Shown here: positions 1 through 8,492 of the stretch, in pieces
How the letters are laid out: every line of letters begins with the position of its first letter
How positions within the stretch are numbered: position 1 is the first letter of the stretch
DNA from: Pseudoxanthomonas sp.
Lineage (GTDB): Bacteria; Pseudomonadota; Gammaproteobacteria; Xanthomonadales; Xanthomonadaceae
NCBI RefSeq assembly: GCF_027498035.1
Contig: NZ_CP114978.1
Location: 1,364,001 to 1,428,000, forward strand
DNA length: 64,000 nt
Direction: 5' to 3'
The notes under the pieces: model-generated
The model's database searches: none
The model's input: only the letters and a program-made list of their open reading frames with translations
What the model was told of the DNA's origin: nothing
Made by a program: the position numbers and the translations under genes

Positions 1-120
1 CGCGAACAGGCCATCAGCCACAGCGTCGCCGACAGCTCCCAGCGCGCCGGCCAGCTTGAAACCGACCTTGCACAGGCACTCGGGACACCCGAGCGCGACA
101 CCGCCATCGCGGCACGCTGA
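1..120 (+). CDS. C-terminal end of an unidentified protein (cut by window edge)
   Basis: An open frame runs from the first base to a TGA at 118-120 and gives 39 residues rich in Gln, Ala and Ser, ending in Ile-Ala-Ala-Arg. It is convergent with hda, leaving only three bases between the stops, which suits a real gene end in such a compact region. The fragment is too short to assign a family. It could be the helical tail of a larger protein, but nothing more can be said from this window. Confidence 0.5.
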   Translation, partial: REQAISHSVADSSQRAGQLETDLAQALGTPERDTAIAAR

Positions 121-123
121 CGC

Positions 124-822
124 TCAGGCCTCGCCGGCAAGCACCTGCCGCAGGAACGGCACGGTGACCCGGCGCTGGGCGGCCAGCGAGGCACGGTCCA
201 GGCGTTCGACCAGTTCGACCATTTGCGCGGGCTCGCGCGCGGTGCGGGTCAGCATCCAGTCCACGGCAGCATCTTCCAACGCCAGTCCACGCCGGCTGGC
301 ACGGTCGCGCAGCAAGGCCGCGCGACCGACGTCGTCCAGCGCCCGCAGCACGATGCGGTTGCACTGCCCCAGGCGCGAACGCAGGTCCGGCAGGAGCAAA
401 CCGATTTCGTCAGGCAGATCGGCCGCGGTGTAGAGCAGGCCGATGCCGGCAGCGCGGGCGCGATTGTGGAAATCGAACAGGGCGATCTCGTCGGCGCGGT
501 CGCCGGCAATGGCCTCAAGACCGTCCAGCACCACCAGCGCATTGCGCTCCAGGCCATCCAGCGCCTGCTGCACGTAACCGCGCGCCGCGTGCAGCGGCAG
601 GTATGCCGCGACACGCCCGACCTCGGCAGCCGAAGCACAGGCGGCCAATGCCAGATGGGTCTTGCCGGCGCCATGCGCGGCCGACAGGTACAGCCAGTCC
701 GACTCGGGCGCCTGCGCCAGGGCCTGCAACTGCTCCAGCGCGCCGGCCGGCGCGCCGATGAAACTATCGAAACGCTGGTCCGGCGGGGTCCGCAGCGCCA
801 GCGGCAACTGCGGCACGCTCAT
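124..822 (-). CDS. hda: DnaA regulatory inactivator Hda (DnaA-homologue AAA+ ATPase)
   Basis: Hda works with the DNA-loaded sliding clamp to stimulate ATP hydrolysis by DnaA and so limit re-initiation of replication. The 232-residue product has a clamp-binding motif at its N-terminus (QLPLAL, residues 5-10), a Walker A loop around residues 49-55 (HGAGKT), a Walker B strand near residue 97 (VVLDGLE) and an arginine-rich segment typical of the family (DLRSRLG). Length matches the usual 230-250. Its ATG overlaps the stop of the upstream transporter gene by four bases, so it is probably translated from the same mRNA. The start is set by the clamp motif, which must lie at the extreme N-terminus. 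Confidence 0.93.
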   Translation of the reverse strand: MSVPQLPLALRTPPDQRFDSFIGAPAGALEQLQALAQAPESDWLYLSAAHGAGKTHLALAACASAAEVGRVAAYLPLHAARGYVQQALDGLERNALVVLDGLEAIAGDRADEIALFDFHNRARAAGIGLLYTAADLPDEIGLLLPDLRSRLGQCNRIVLRALDDVGRAALLRDRASRRGLALEDAAVDWMLTRTAREPAQMVELVERLDRASLAAQRRVTVPFLRQVLAGEA

Positions 823-1979
823 GGCTGGGAAGGACCCTGCGACTGCGGGGATTCGATGGAGGCGTGCTGGGGATCCAGCAGGATCGTCGGCGGCCCGCCG
901 GCGTAGAGCTGGCTGTGGGTGTAGCGCTCGTGCGCGTAGCGCAGCAGCACGTTGATCACCGCCGCGATCGGCAGGGCCAGCAGCATGCCCAGGAAGCCGA
1001 ACAGCTGGCCACAGGCCAGCACGGCGAAGATCACCGCTACCGGGTGCAGGCCGATGCGGTCGCCCACCAGCTTGGGGGTCAGCACGTAACTTTCGATCAC
1101 CTGGCCGATGCCGAACACGATCGACACCAGCACCAGGTGCTTCACGTCGCCGTACTGCATCAGCGCGGCGATCAGCCCCATGGCCACGCCACTGGTCGGC
1201 CCCAGGTACGGGACGAAGGTCAGCAGGCCGGCGATCAGGCCGATCAGGATGCCCAGGTCCAGGCCCACCGCCCACAATCCGGCGCCATACAGCACGCCAA
1301 GGATGATCATCACCAGCAGCTGGCCCTTGAGGAAACCACCCAGCACGTCGCTGGATTCGGCCGCCAGCCGGCTGACCGTGCCGATGTGATCGCGCGGCAC
1401 CATCGACGCCACCCGGCCCACGATCAGGTCCCAATCGCGCAGGAAGAAGAAGGCGATCACCGGGATCAGGATCAGGTTGGCCATCCAGCCGAACAGCGCG
1501 AAACCCGAACGCGACACATAACCCCACAAGGTCCGGGCCACGCCGCCGGCGCGCTCCCAGTTGCTGCGCAGCAGCTCCCAGACATGGGTGAAATCCAGGT
1601 AATCGGCGATGCGCACGTTGAACCTAGCCTCCAGCCACGGCACGGCCACCGTGTAGATCCAGTGCTGGTAGCGCGGCAGCGACTGGATCAGCGTGGTGAC
1701 CTGGTCCTGGATCAGCGGTACCAGCAGCAGCAGCACGATCACCAGCACCAGCAGCATCACGAAGAACACCACCGCCACCGAAGTGTTGCGCGACCAGCCG
1801 CGCAGCTCCAGCCGGTCCACCAGCGGGTCGCCCATCCAGCCCAGGATCGCCGCGACCGCGAACGGCGTCAGCACCGGTGACAGGATCCACACCAGCCAGA
1901 TCACCGCGGCAGCCACGGCGGCCCATTGCAGCCGGCGCAGGAACTGCGCGATGACCTGCTGCGGATCTTCAATGATCAT
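819..1979 (-). CDS. AI-2E family (PerM-like) inner-membrane transporter
   Basis: This 386-residue membrane protein belongs to the AI-2 exporter / PerM superfamily. It has hydrophobic segments near the N-terminus (about residues 20-55), a strongly hydrophobic Leu/Val helix near 75-95, a central soluble region, and a C-terminal bundle including the family-like stretch FVPYLGPTSG. I chose the ATG beginning Met-Ile-Ile-Glu-Asp because upstream codons lack family character. The substrate cannot be inferred. The gene lies between the DUF2066 gene (31 bases upstream) and hda (4-base overlap), an order familiar in xanthomonads next to divergent purM. Confidence 0.88.
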   Translation of the reverse strand: MIIEDPQQVIAQFLRRLQWAAVAAAVIWLVWILSPVLTPFAVAAILGWMGDPLVDRLELRGWSRNTSVAVVFFVMLLVLVIVLLLLVPLIQDQVTTLIQSLPRYQHWIYTVAVPWLEARFNVRIADYLDFTHVWELLRSNWERAGGVARTLWGYVSRSGFALFGWMANLILIPVIAFFFLRDWDLIVGRVASMVPRDHIGTVSRLAAESSDVLGGFLKGQLLVMIILGVLYGAGLWAVGLDLGILIGLIAGLLTFVPYLGPTSGVAMGLIAALMQYGDVKHLVLVSIVFGIGQVIESYVLTPKLVGDRIGLHPVAVIFAVLACGQLFGFLGMLLALPIAAVINVLLRYAHERYTHSQLYAGGPPTILLDPQHASIESPQSQGPSQP

Positions 1980-2010
1980 GCGTTTACCGTCCTGGTGGAG
2001 CTGTGGGGAA

Positions 2011-3081
2011 TCACTTGAGGTGGAACACGGCCGGGTTGCCGTCGCCGCCGACGACCGGGCCATCTTCGCCCAGCATCCGCTTCAGGCCATCGACGCCGCT
2101 CAGCAGATCCAGATCCAGTTCGAGCGTGTCGCCGTCCGCGCGCACCGGCGCGATCCGGCGCACCACCGCGGCCTGCTGCAGGGCGGCCGACAGGCGCAGG
2201 TAGTCCTCGCTGCTGCGGATGCCGCTGACGATCACCCGGTAGGTGCCCGGCGCACCGCCGACGGCCTGCTTGGCATAGCGCTTGACCAGCGCATCGGCCG
2301 CACCGTCGGCGCCGCTGGCCATGGCCTGGCGCGCATCGGCGTTGTCGGTCGACCAGGTGGCCAGGACCTTGCCGTTATCGACGAAATTCCAGTCCGCCAC
2401 CCAGCCGGACTTGCCGCGGTACAGCTTGCCCACCAGCTGCATCGGCGGCGCGTAGCGGGCCGAGGCCCGACTCACCGCGGCGATGTCACCGCGCCAGATC
2501 GAACCGGCCAACGCGGTTTCGGCCGCCGAGCCCTGCGGCAGGCCCAACCGGTAACCGCGATCCACCGCCCGGTCCAGCAGCGGACGCGCCGCCGCCGACT
2601 GCTGCAGGCTGACCAGGCGCGGGCCGCTGCCGTCATCGATCGCCAGCCACACCACCGGCTTGGGCCGCGGCTGCGGCCACACCGGCAGACCCAGCACGCT
2701 GGCCAGCACATCGACCTTCTGCTGGTCGAAACGGGCGATCAAGGTGGTCCGGAAGGTCGGCGCACCGCCAGCCGAAGTGCCCTGGTCCTGGCGGTAGTCA
2801 TAGCCATCAACGTAATTCTTGGCGTTGCGCAGCTCGGTGGCCACGCCCGGACGCGCAGTTGCCCCCTTGTCGCCACTGACCTTGGCCAGCACCTGGCCCA
2901 GCGCGCGGGCGAACCCGCCGTTGCGGTCGTTTTCCGCCTGGCTGGCCACGGTGACCTCGGCCTCGTACAGGCCCTGGGCCTTGGCCACATCCCCCTCGGT
3001 GCGCATGTCGTCCTGGGCCAGCGCGGGCAAAGCGCTCAGGAAAAGAAGGGCGGCAGCGGCGAAAGCGGGAAAACGGCGCAT
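2011..3081 (-). CDS. DUF2066 domain-containing exported protein
   Basis: The 356-residue product starts with a clear Sec signal peptide (Met-Arg-Arg, hydrophobic core, cleavage after ALA around residue 19) and continues as a soluble domain matching the DUF2066 family usually found beside purM, perM and hda. It is probably periplasmic; no enzymatic function is known. The longer open frame upstream is rejected because the signal peptide fixes the start. It is first in the leftward operon with the PerM-like transporter and hda, and divergent from purM across about 140 bases. Confidence 0.85.
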   Translation of the reverse strand: MRRFPAFAAAALLFLSALPALAQDDMRTEGDVAKAQGLYEAEVTVASQAENDRNGGFARALGQVLAKVSGDKGATARPGVATELRNAKNYVDGYDYRQDQGTSAGGAPTFRTTLIARFDQQKVDVLASVLGLPVWPQPRPKPVVWLAIDDGSGPRLVSLQQSAAARPLLDRAVDRGYRLGLPQGSAAETALAGSIWRGDIAAVSRASARYAPPMQLVGKLYRGKSGWVADWNFVDNGKVLATWSTDNADARQAMASGADGAADALVKRYAKQAVGGAPGTYRVIVSGIRSSEDYLRLSAALQQAAVVRRIAPVRADGDTLELDLDLLSGVDGLKRMLGEDGPVVGGDGNPAVFHLK

Positions 3082-3185
3082 CGAGCGTCCTGTGAACAGC
3101 GAATCCGGGGGGATTGTTGCCCGAATGGGCAGTCGCCGCCAGCACGGACCGTTCACATGGGGCGCGAAGCAGGCCACGCATCCCT

Positions 3186-3191
3186 TAAAAT
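3186..3191 (+). promoter_or_regulatory. purM: Putative -10 element of the purM promoter
   Basis: TAAAAT lies 31 bases before the GTG of purM in the divergent gap. Similar T-A-rich hexamers sit a short distance before kdsD and glnS. No convincing -35 is visible, so this is inference from composition and position. Confidence 0.35.
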
Positions 3192-3221
3192 GGGCGTCCA
3201 CTCTTCCCACCGGCCCGCCTC

Positions 3222-4292
3222 GTGACCCAGTCCAACCCGCCCGCCTCCACGCCCATGACCTACCGCGACGCCGGGGTGGACATCGACGCCGGCAACGCAC
3301 TGGTCGAACGCATCAAGCCGCTGGTCAAGCGCAGCTTCCGTCCGGAAGTGATGGGCGGCCTGGGTGGCTTCGGCGCCCTGTTCGACCTGTCCGGCAAGTA
3401 CAAGGAGCCCGTGCTGGTGTCCGGCACCGACGGCGTGGGCACCAAGCTGAAGCTGGCCCAGCAGCTGGGCCGCCACGACACCATCGGCATCGATCTGGTC
3501 GGCATGTGCGTCAACGACGTGCTGGTGCAGGGCGCCGAGCCGCTGTTCTTCCTGGACTACTTCGCCACCGGCAAGCTGGACATCGAGACCACCGTGGCCG
3601 TGGTCGGCGGCATCGCCAAGGGCTGCGAGCTGTCCGGCTGCGCGCTGATCGGCGGCGAAACCGCCGAGATGCCCGACATGTATGCCCCGGGCGAATACGA
3701 CCTGGCCGGCTTCACCGTCGGCGCGGTCGAAAAATCGCAGATGCTGGACGGCAGCGCCGTACGCGACGGCGACGTGCTGATCGGCCTGGCTTCGTCCGGC
3801 GCCCATTCCAATGGCTACTCGCTGATCCGCCGCATCTATGACCGTGCCGGCCGTCCGGGCTCGCTCGACCTGGGCGGCGGCGTGACCCTGGAAGACGCGC
3901 TGATGGCGCCAACCACGCTGTACGTGAAGCCGATCCTGGAGCTGCTGCGCACCCATGGCGCCGGCGCCGGCAAGCCGATCCACGCCATGGCCCACATCAC
4001 CGGCGGCGGCCTGACCGAAAACATCATCCGCGTGGTGCCCGACGGCCTGGGCCTGGACATCGACGCGTCCTCGTGGACCTTCCCGCCGCTGTTCCAGTGG
4101 CTGCAGACCGAAGGCGCCGTGGCCGACAGCGAGATGTGGCGCACCTTCAACTGCGGCATCGGCTTCGTGCTGATCGCCTCCCAGGACAGCGTCGCCGCGC
4201 TGGAAGCCAGCCTGGACACCGCCGGCATCGGCCATTGGCAGATCGGCAAGGTGGTGCCCGCCGGCACCGGCGAACGGGTGAAGATCGGCTGA
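3222..4292 (+). CDS. purM: Phosphoribosylformylglycinamidine cyclo-ligase (AIR synthetase)
   Basis: PurM converts FGAM and ATP to aminoimidazole ribotide in purine synthesis. The 356-residue protein has the family hallmarks in order: TYRDAGVDIDAGN near residue 13, the glycine-rich GTDGVGTKLKLA around 67-78, the VGMCVNDVLVQGAEPLFFLDY block near 90-110 and GGETAEMPDMY near 145. I take the GTG at 3222 as start because it gives the usual short N-terminal extension; an in-frame ATG at 3255 is the alternative. purN follows 63 bases downstream in the same direction, so the two probably form a unit. Confidence 0.95.
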   Translation: MTQSNPPASTPMTYRDAGVDIDAGNALVERIKPLVKRSFRPEVMGGLGGFGALFDLSGKYKEPVLVSGTDGVGTKLKLAQQLGRHDTIGIDLVGMCVNDVLVQGAEPLFFLDYFATGKLDIETTVAVVGGIAKGCELSGCALIGGETAEMPDMYAPGEYDLAGFTVGAVEKSQMLDGSAVRDGDVLIGLASSGAHSNGYSLIRRIYDRAGRPGSLDLGGGVTLEDALMAPTTLYVKPILELLRTHGAGAGKPIHAMAHITGGGLTENIIRVVPDGLGLDIDASSWTFPPLFQWLQTEGAVADSEMWRTFNCGIGFVLIASQDSVAALEASLDTAGIGHWQIGKVVPAGTGERVKIG

Positions 4293-4355
4293 GTTCGCCA
4301 CATTGAAGCCGGCTCTGCCGCAGCGTCCCCCGCACTGCCCGACCGCGACCATCGC

Positions 4356-5012
4356 ATGAGCCAGGCGCGCATCGCCGTGCTGGCGTCTGGCCGCGGCAGC
4401 AATCTGCGCGCGCTGATCGGCGCGATCGAGGCCGGTCGCCTGCCGGCGCAGGTGGTCGGGGTGTTCTCCGACAAGCCCGACGCCGCGGTGCTGCAACAGG
4501 TCCCACCGGCGCTGCGCTGGAGCGCCAAACCCGCCAACTTCGACAGCCGCGAGGCCTACGAACAGGCCCTGGGCGATGCCATCGAGGCCGCCCGGCCGGA
4601 CTGGATCGTCTGCGCCGGCTACATGCGCATCCTGGGCGATGCACTGGTGCAGCGCTTCGCGGGACGCATGCTCAACATCCATCCGTCACTGCTGCCGCGC
4701 CACCGCGGCCTGCGCACCCACGCCGCGGCGCTGGCCGCCGGCGATGCCGAGCATGGCTGCAGCGTCCATTTCGTCATTCCCGAGCTGGACGCCGGCACCG
4801 TCATTGCCCAGGCCCGCCTGGCTGTCGCCCCCGACGACACCCCGGAAAGCCTGGCCGCGCGCGTGCTGGCGATGGAACATCGGCTGCTGCCGGCAGTACT
4901 GCAACTGGCCGTGTCAGGGCGGCTGGCTGAACGTGACGGCACGGCATGTGTCGATGGTCAGCCGATGTTTACGCCCTTGACACTAGATTCCCACGATCGG
5001 CTTATGCCGTAA
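4356..5012 (+). CDS. purN: Phosphoribosylglycinamide (GAR) formyltransferase
   Basis: PurN transfers a formyl group from 10-formyltetrahydrofolate to GAR. The 218-residue protein shows the N-terminal nucleotide site (VLASGRGSNLRAL, about residues 8-20), the catalytic Asn/His block NIHPSLLPRHRG near residue 107, and the LDAGTVIAQ segment carrying the catalytic Asp near residue 145. Length is normal. It follows purM. A DUF3108 gene starts only 21 bases after its stop and may be co-transcribed. Confidence 0.94.
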   Translation: MSQARIAVLASGRGSNLRALIGAIEAGRLPAQVVGVFSDKPDAAVLQQVPPALRWSAKPANFDSREAYEQALGDAIEAARPDWIVCAGYMRILGDALVQRFAGRMLNIHPSLLPRHRGLRTHAAALAAGDAEHGCSVHFVIPELDAGTVIAQARLAVAPDDTPESLAARVLAMEHRLLPAVLQLAVSGRLAERDGTACVDGQPMFTPLTLDSHDRLMP

Positions 5013-5032
5013 CCCTCTCGCGACCTTCTCAG

Positions 5033-5821
5033 ATGACCAAGCTGATCGGCGGCCTTCTGTTCCTGGCCTGTGCTGTTCCCGCCTTCGCCCAGGACGCACC
5101 CGTCGTCCCGGCACCGGCATCTGCGGACGCCGGACAGGCACCGGCGGAGGACATCCCGTGGAAGCTGGCCCCGTTCACCGCCACCTACGAGGCCTGGTAC
5201 AAGGGCAAGCGCGCCGGTGATGCCACGCTGCAGGTGCTGCACAAGGACGGCAACCAGTGGCGGATGGATCTTGAGATCCGCGGCGAACGCGGCGTGGCCA
5301 GCCTGCTGCGACTCAACATCCAGCAGAGCACGGTGTTCGACGTCAATGGCGCCAACAACGACCAGTTCCGCCCGCTGAGCCAGAGCACGGTGCGCAAGGC
5401 GATCTTCGGCGACAAGCAGCAGACCGGCACCTACGATTGGCACGCCAACACCGCCCAGTGGGACGGCAAGGTCGACAAGGACCGGCGCGCACCGGTGCCG
5501 TTGCAGCCGGGCGACATGAGTTCGCTGCTGCTGGACCTGGCGATCATGCGCGACGCCAAGCTCGGCGCGAACATGGATTACCGCGTGGTCGACAACGGCC
5601 GCGCGCGGCAGTACCAGTACGTGGTGGGCGCGCAGACCGAGATCGTCCCGGTCGGCGAACTCAGCTACGACGCCATGCGCATCCAGCGCAGCAATGGCGG
5701 CGACCGCGAACAGATCTTCTGGGTGGCCTACGGCGTCCCCACGCCGGTGCGCATGCTCCAACGCGATGATGGCGAAGACGCCATCGATCTGCGCCTCATC
5801 GATTACCAGGGAGTGCAATGA
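5033..5821 (+). CDS. DUF3108 domain-containing exported protein
   Basis: The product has 262 residues, with a Sec signal peptide at residues 1-17 (cleavage after AFA) and a DUF3108 domain including LAPFTATYEAWYKGKRAG and the LQPGDMSSLLLDLA segment. DUF3108 proteins are presumed periplasmic, with no established activity. I chose the ATG at 5033 because it begins the signal peptide. It is 21 bases after purN and one base before a second DUF3108 gene with the same block order, so the pair is a tandem duplication. Confidence 0.85.
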   Translation: MTKLIGGLLFLACAVPAFAQDAPVVPAPASADAGQAPAEDIPWKLAPFTATYEAWYKGKRAGDATLQVLHKDGNQWRMDLEIRGERGVASLLRLNIQQSTVFDVNGANNDQFRPLSQSTVRKAIFGDKQQTGTYDWHANTAQWDGKVDKDRRAPVPLQPGDMSSLLLDLAIMRDAKLGANMDYRVVDNGRARQYQYVVGAQTEIVPVGELSYDAMRIQRSNGGDREQIFWVAYGVPTPVRMLQRDDGEDAIDLRLIDYQGVQ

Positions 5822-5822
5822 C

Positions 5823-6513
5823 ATGAAAACCAACCTCACCCGCCCGCTGCAGCTGCTGGCCGCGGCCACCGTGCTTGCCCTGGCCACCGCGCCGGCCTTC
5901 GCCCTGGACGCATTCACCGCCACCTACCAGGCCAGCGCCATGGGCATGCAGGGCAATGGCCAGATGACGCTGACCCCGCAGGGCGCGGGCAAGTGGAAGT
6001 ACGACATGTCCGTGCGCAACCAGCTGGTCAACCTGACCCAGTCCACCACGTTCGAAGACAAGCGACGGCGCCTTCCGCCCCCTGTCCTCCAGCGACAGCT
6101 CGCTGGTCCTGGTCAAGAGCAAGTCGGTGAAGACCAACTACGACTGGTCCAGCAAGCAGGCCACCTGGAGCGGTGACATCAAGGACAACCGCAAGGGCCC
6201 CATCGCGCTGCAGCCGGGCGACATGGACGCGCTGCTGGTGAACCTGGCGATCGTGCGCGACGTCCACGCCGGCAAGCCGCTCAACTACCGCATGCTGGAA
6301 AACGGCAAGGCCGCATCGATGACCTACCAGGTCAGCGGCCAGGAAACGATCACCGTGGCCGGCAAGCAGGTCAGCGCCACCAAGGTCAGCCAGACCGAAG
6401 GCAAGAAGCAGATGATCGTGTGGGTGGTGCCGGGCATGCCGGTGCCGGCGCGCATCCTGCAGCGCGAGAATGGCCAGGATTCCTACGACCTGGTCATGAC
6501 CTCGTTCAAGTAA
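5823..6513 (+). pseudogene. Second DUF3108 exported protein, interrupted by an apparent +1 frameshift
   Basis: The first part (from ATG 5823) encodes a signal peptide ending AFA and a DUF3108 start (LDAFTATYQASAMGMQG). At about 6063 the frame breaks. Removing one C after the AAG codon at 6060-6062 restores Asp-Gly-Ala-Phe-Arg-Pro-Leu and then the conserved VKTNYDWSSKQATWSG and LQPGDMDALLVNLA blocks to the stop at 6513. The repaired product would be 229 residues, a paralogue of the upstream gene. Both sides look under selection, so a sequencing error or very recent mutation is likelier than an old pseudogene. Confidence 0.82.
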
Positions 6514-6535
6514 GCGACGACCTCAGGGCACCACG

Positions 6536-6563
6536 AAAAACCCCGGGCTTGCCCGGGGTTTTT
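6536..6563. terminator. Bidirectional rho-independent terminator
   Basis: A perfect 8-bp G/C stem (CCCCGGGC / GCCCGGGG, 6541-6548 and 6551-6558) with a TT loop is flanked by five A on the left and five T on the right. It sits between the convergent DUF3108 and EF-hand genes and can serve both strands. Confidence 0.88.
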
Positions 6564-6565
6564 GT

Positions 6566-6904
6566 TTACTTCTTTTCGGTGGCCGCCGCATCCGGATGCA
6601 GCTCGGTGCGGCATTCGACGCGGATTTCCTTGCCGCCGCGCCACCACTTGTACGTGGTGCAGGTGCGGTTGCCTTCGGTCGTCTTGTCGACCACCACGGC
6701 GTAATAGGACTGGGCGATCTCGGTGCCGCTGACCTGGCCGTCACCGTTCCAGTCCATGTCCTTGCTGGAAATGCCGCTCAGCCCCGCCGCGTGGATGTAG
6801 CCCATCCAGGCCACCGCCAGCAACAGGATCGCCACCAGCGTCAGCGTCGCCCGCCGACGCGGGGAGAAGCTGGCCTTGGAGAAGCGTCGCTTCCAGTTGC
6901 TCAT
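6566..6904 (-). CDS. Small single-pass membrane protein with one EF-hand motif
   Basis: The 112-residue product has a basic N-terminus (residues 1-20), one transmembrane helix (about 21-40) and a 12-residue calcium-loop match DWNGDGQVSGTE with acidic residues at positions 1, 5 and 12. The C-terminal part contains two cysteines (RTCTTYKWW and VECRTE) that could form a disulfide if exported. Its ATG overlaps the murA stop by four bases, so it is translationally linked to peptidoglycan precursor synthesis. Function is unknown, and calcium binding is an inference from the loop. Confidence 0.75.
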   Translation of the reverse strand: MSNWKRRFSKASFSPRRRATLTLVAILLLAVAWMGYIHAAGLSGISSKDMDWNGDGQVSGTEIAQSYYAVVVDKTTEGNRTCTTYKWWRGGKEIRVECRTELHPDAAATEKK

Positions 6905-8172
6905 GACACGCGCCGGATGGTGGCGCCGAGGGCGCCGAGCTTTTCTTCGATGTTCTCGTAGCCGCGATCCAGGTGGTAGATGCGGTCGATCAGGGTCTCG
7001 CCGTCTGCCACCAGACCCGCCAGGATCAGCGACGCCGATGCCCGCAAGTCGGTCGCCATCACCGGTGCGCCGCCCAGGCGTTCAACGCCGCGGACGATGG
7101 CCGTATGCCCCTCGACGCGAATGTCCGCGCCCAGGCGCAGCAGCTCGTTGACGTGCATGAAGCGATTTTCGAAGATCGTCTCGTTGATCACGCCCACGCC
7201 ATCGGCCACGCAGTTGAGCGCCATGAACTGCGCTTGCATGTCAGTGGGAAACGCCGGGTATGGCGCGGTGGTCAGGTCGACCGATTTCGGCCGGCGGCCC
7301 TGCATGTCCAGGGTGATGCTGTCGTCGGTGGTCTCGATGTGGGCGCCAGCCTCCTTCAGCTTGTCCAGCACTGCTTCCAGCGTGTCCGGACGCGCGCGAC
7401 GCGCCGTGACCTTACCGCCAGTCATCGCCGCGGCGACCAGGAAGGTACCGGTCTCGATGCGGTCGGGCACCACCGAATGGCGGCCGCCTTCCAGTCGCTC
7501 GACGCCGTGGATGACGATCCGCGAGGTACCGGCGCCTTCGATCTTCGCGCCCAGCGTATTGAGGAACACCGCCAGGTCGGTGACCTCCGGTTCCATCGCC
7601 GCGTTTTCCAGGATGGTGGTGCCTTCGGCCAGGACCGCGGCAGCCATCACGTTCTCGGTGCCGGTGACGGTGACCATGTCGAACACGAAGCGCCGGCCCT
7701 TCAGGCGCGCGGCGCGCGCCTTGATGTAGCCGTTCTCCACGGTGATGTCCGCGCCCAGCGCCTGCAGGCCCTTGATGTGCTGGTCGACCGGACGCGAACC
7801 GATCGCGCAGCCGCCGGGCAGCGACACCACGGCCGCGCCGTGCTTGGCCAGCAGCGGGCCTAGCACCAGGATCGAGGCGCGCATGACCTTGACCAGCTCG
7901 TAGGGCGCGACGAAGCGGCTGACGGTGGTGGCATCGACGGTAATGCTGCGGCCCTTGGCGATGGTGCCTTCATCGATGCTGATGCCGGCCCCCAGCTCGG
8001 CCAGCAGCTTGGTGGTGGTGACCACGTCGTGCAGGTTGGGCACGTTGCTGATCTCCACCGGCCCATCGGCCAGCAGGGTCGCGCACAGGATCGGCAGGAC
8101 GGCGTTCTTGGCGCCGGAGATGGTGACGTCGCCATTGAGCGGGGCGCCACCGTTGACGAGGATCTTCTGCAT
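6901..8172 (-). CDS. murA: UDP-N-acetylglucosamine 1-carboxyvinyltransferase
   Basis: MurA transfers enolpyruvate from PEP to UDP-GlcNAc, the first committed step of peptidoglycan synthesis. The 423-residue protein starts with the conserved block GAKNAVLPILCATLLADGPV and carries the catalytic cysteine in PGGCAIGSRPVD near residue 118, so it is the fosfomycin-sensitive Cys type. Length is normal. It lies just downstream of a BolA-family gene, an arrangement common in proteobacteria, and overlaps the small EF-hand gene. Confidence 0.96.
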   Translation of the reverse strand: MQKILVNGGAPLNGDVTISGAKNAVLPILCATLLADGPVEISNVPNLHDVVTTTKLLAELGAGISIDEGTIAKGRSITVDATTVSRFVAPYELVKVMRASILVLGPLLAKHGAAVVSLPGGCAIGSRPVDQHIKGLQALGADITVENGYIKARAARLKGRRFVFDMVTVTGTENVMAAAVLAEGTTILENAAMEPEVTDLAVFLNTLGAKIEGAGTSRIVIHGVERLEGGRHSVVPDRIETGTFLVAAAMTGGKVTARRARPDTLEAVLDKLKEAGAHIETTDDSITLDMQGRRPKSVDLTTAPYPAFPTDMQAQFMALNCVADGVGVINETIFENRFMHVNELLRLGADIRVEGHTAIVRGVERLGGAPVMATDLRASASLILAGLVADGETLIDRIYHLDRGYENIEEKLGALGATIRRVS

Positions 8173-8208
8173 GGAGCTTGGGGTTTCCGCGAAGGGACGA
8201 AGCAGCGC

Positions 8209-8439
8209 TCAGGCGGCTTCGTCGGGGGTGACGGTCTTGAGTTGCAGGGCGTGGATGGCACCGCCCATCAGCTCGCCCAACGTGGCGTAGACCAGGCGGT
8301 GGCGGGCCAGCGGCAGCTTGCCCTTGAAGGCGTCGGACACCACGGTGGCCTCGAAATGCACGCCGTCATCCCCCTGCACCTGCGCCTTGGCGCCGGGAAG
8401 GCCTGTTTCGATGAGTTCACGGATGGTTTCGGCGTCCAA
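8209..8439 (-). CDS. BolA / IbaG family protein
   Basis: This 76-residue BolA-fold protein has the usual order: an N-terminal helix (IRELIETGLPGA), the DGVHFEATVVSDAFKGK segment, and the LARHRLVYATLGELM helix-turn region. BolA-family members work with monothiol glutaredoxins in iron-sulfur handling. Position immediately before murA suggests the IbaG/YrbA subfamily. It is divergent from kdsD. Confidence 0.88.
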   Translation of the reverse strand: MDAETIRELIETGLPGAKAQVQGDDGVHFEATVVSDAFKGKLPLARHRLVYATLGELMGGAIHALQLKTVTPDEAA

Positions 8440-8452
8440 CGACCTTTCCTCC

Positions 8453-8458
8453 TAAAAT
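8453..8458 (+). promoter_or_regulatory. kdsD: Putative -10 element of the kdsD operon
   Basis: TAAAAT lies 34 bases before the ATG at 8493 in the 50-base gap divergent from the BolA gene. If it is a real -10, transcription begins near 8465, which would exclude the in-frame ATG at 8457 and favour 8493. No clear -35 is visible. Confidence 0.35.
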
Positions 8459-8492
8459 GGCCCGCCATTCTACGCCGACGACACCTGACCCG

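Noticed and set aside
1693..3225. A 510-residue plus-strand frame
   Set aside because: Antisense to the DUF2066 gene and transporter; composition is shadow-like.
3153..4682. A 509-residue minus-strand frame
   Set aside because: Antisense to purM and purN, which have full conserved motifs; the frame is a shadow.
8457..8492. Upstream ATG as the kdsD start
   Set aside because: It overlaps the putative -10, has no ribosome site, and would make the protein longer than usual.
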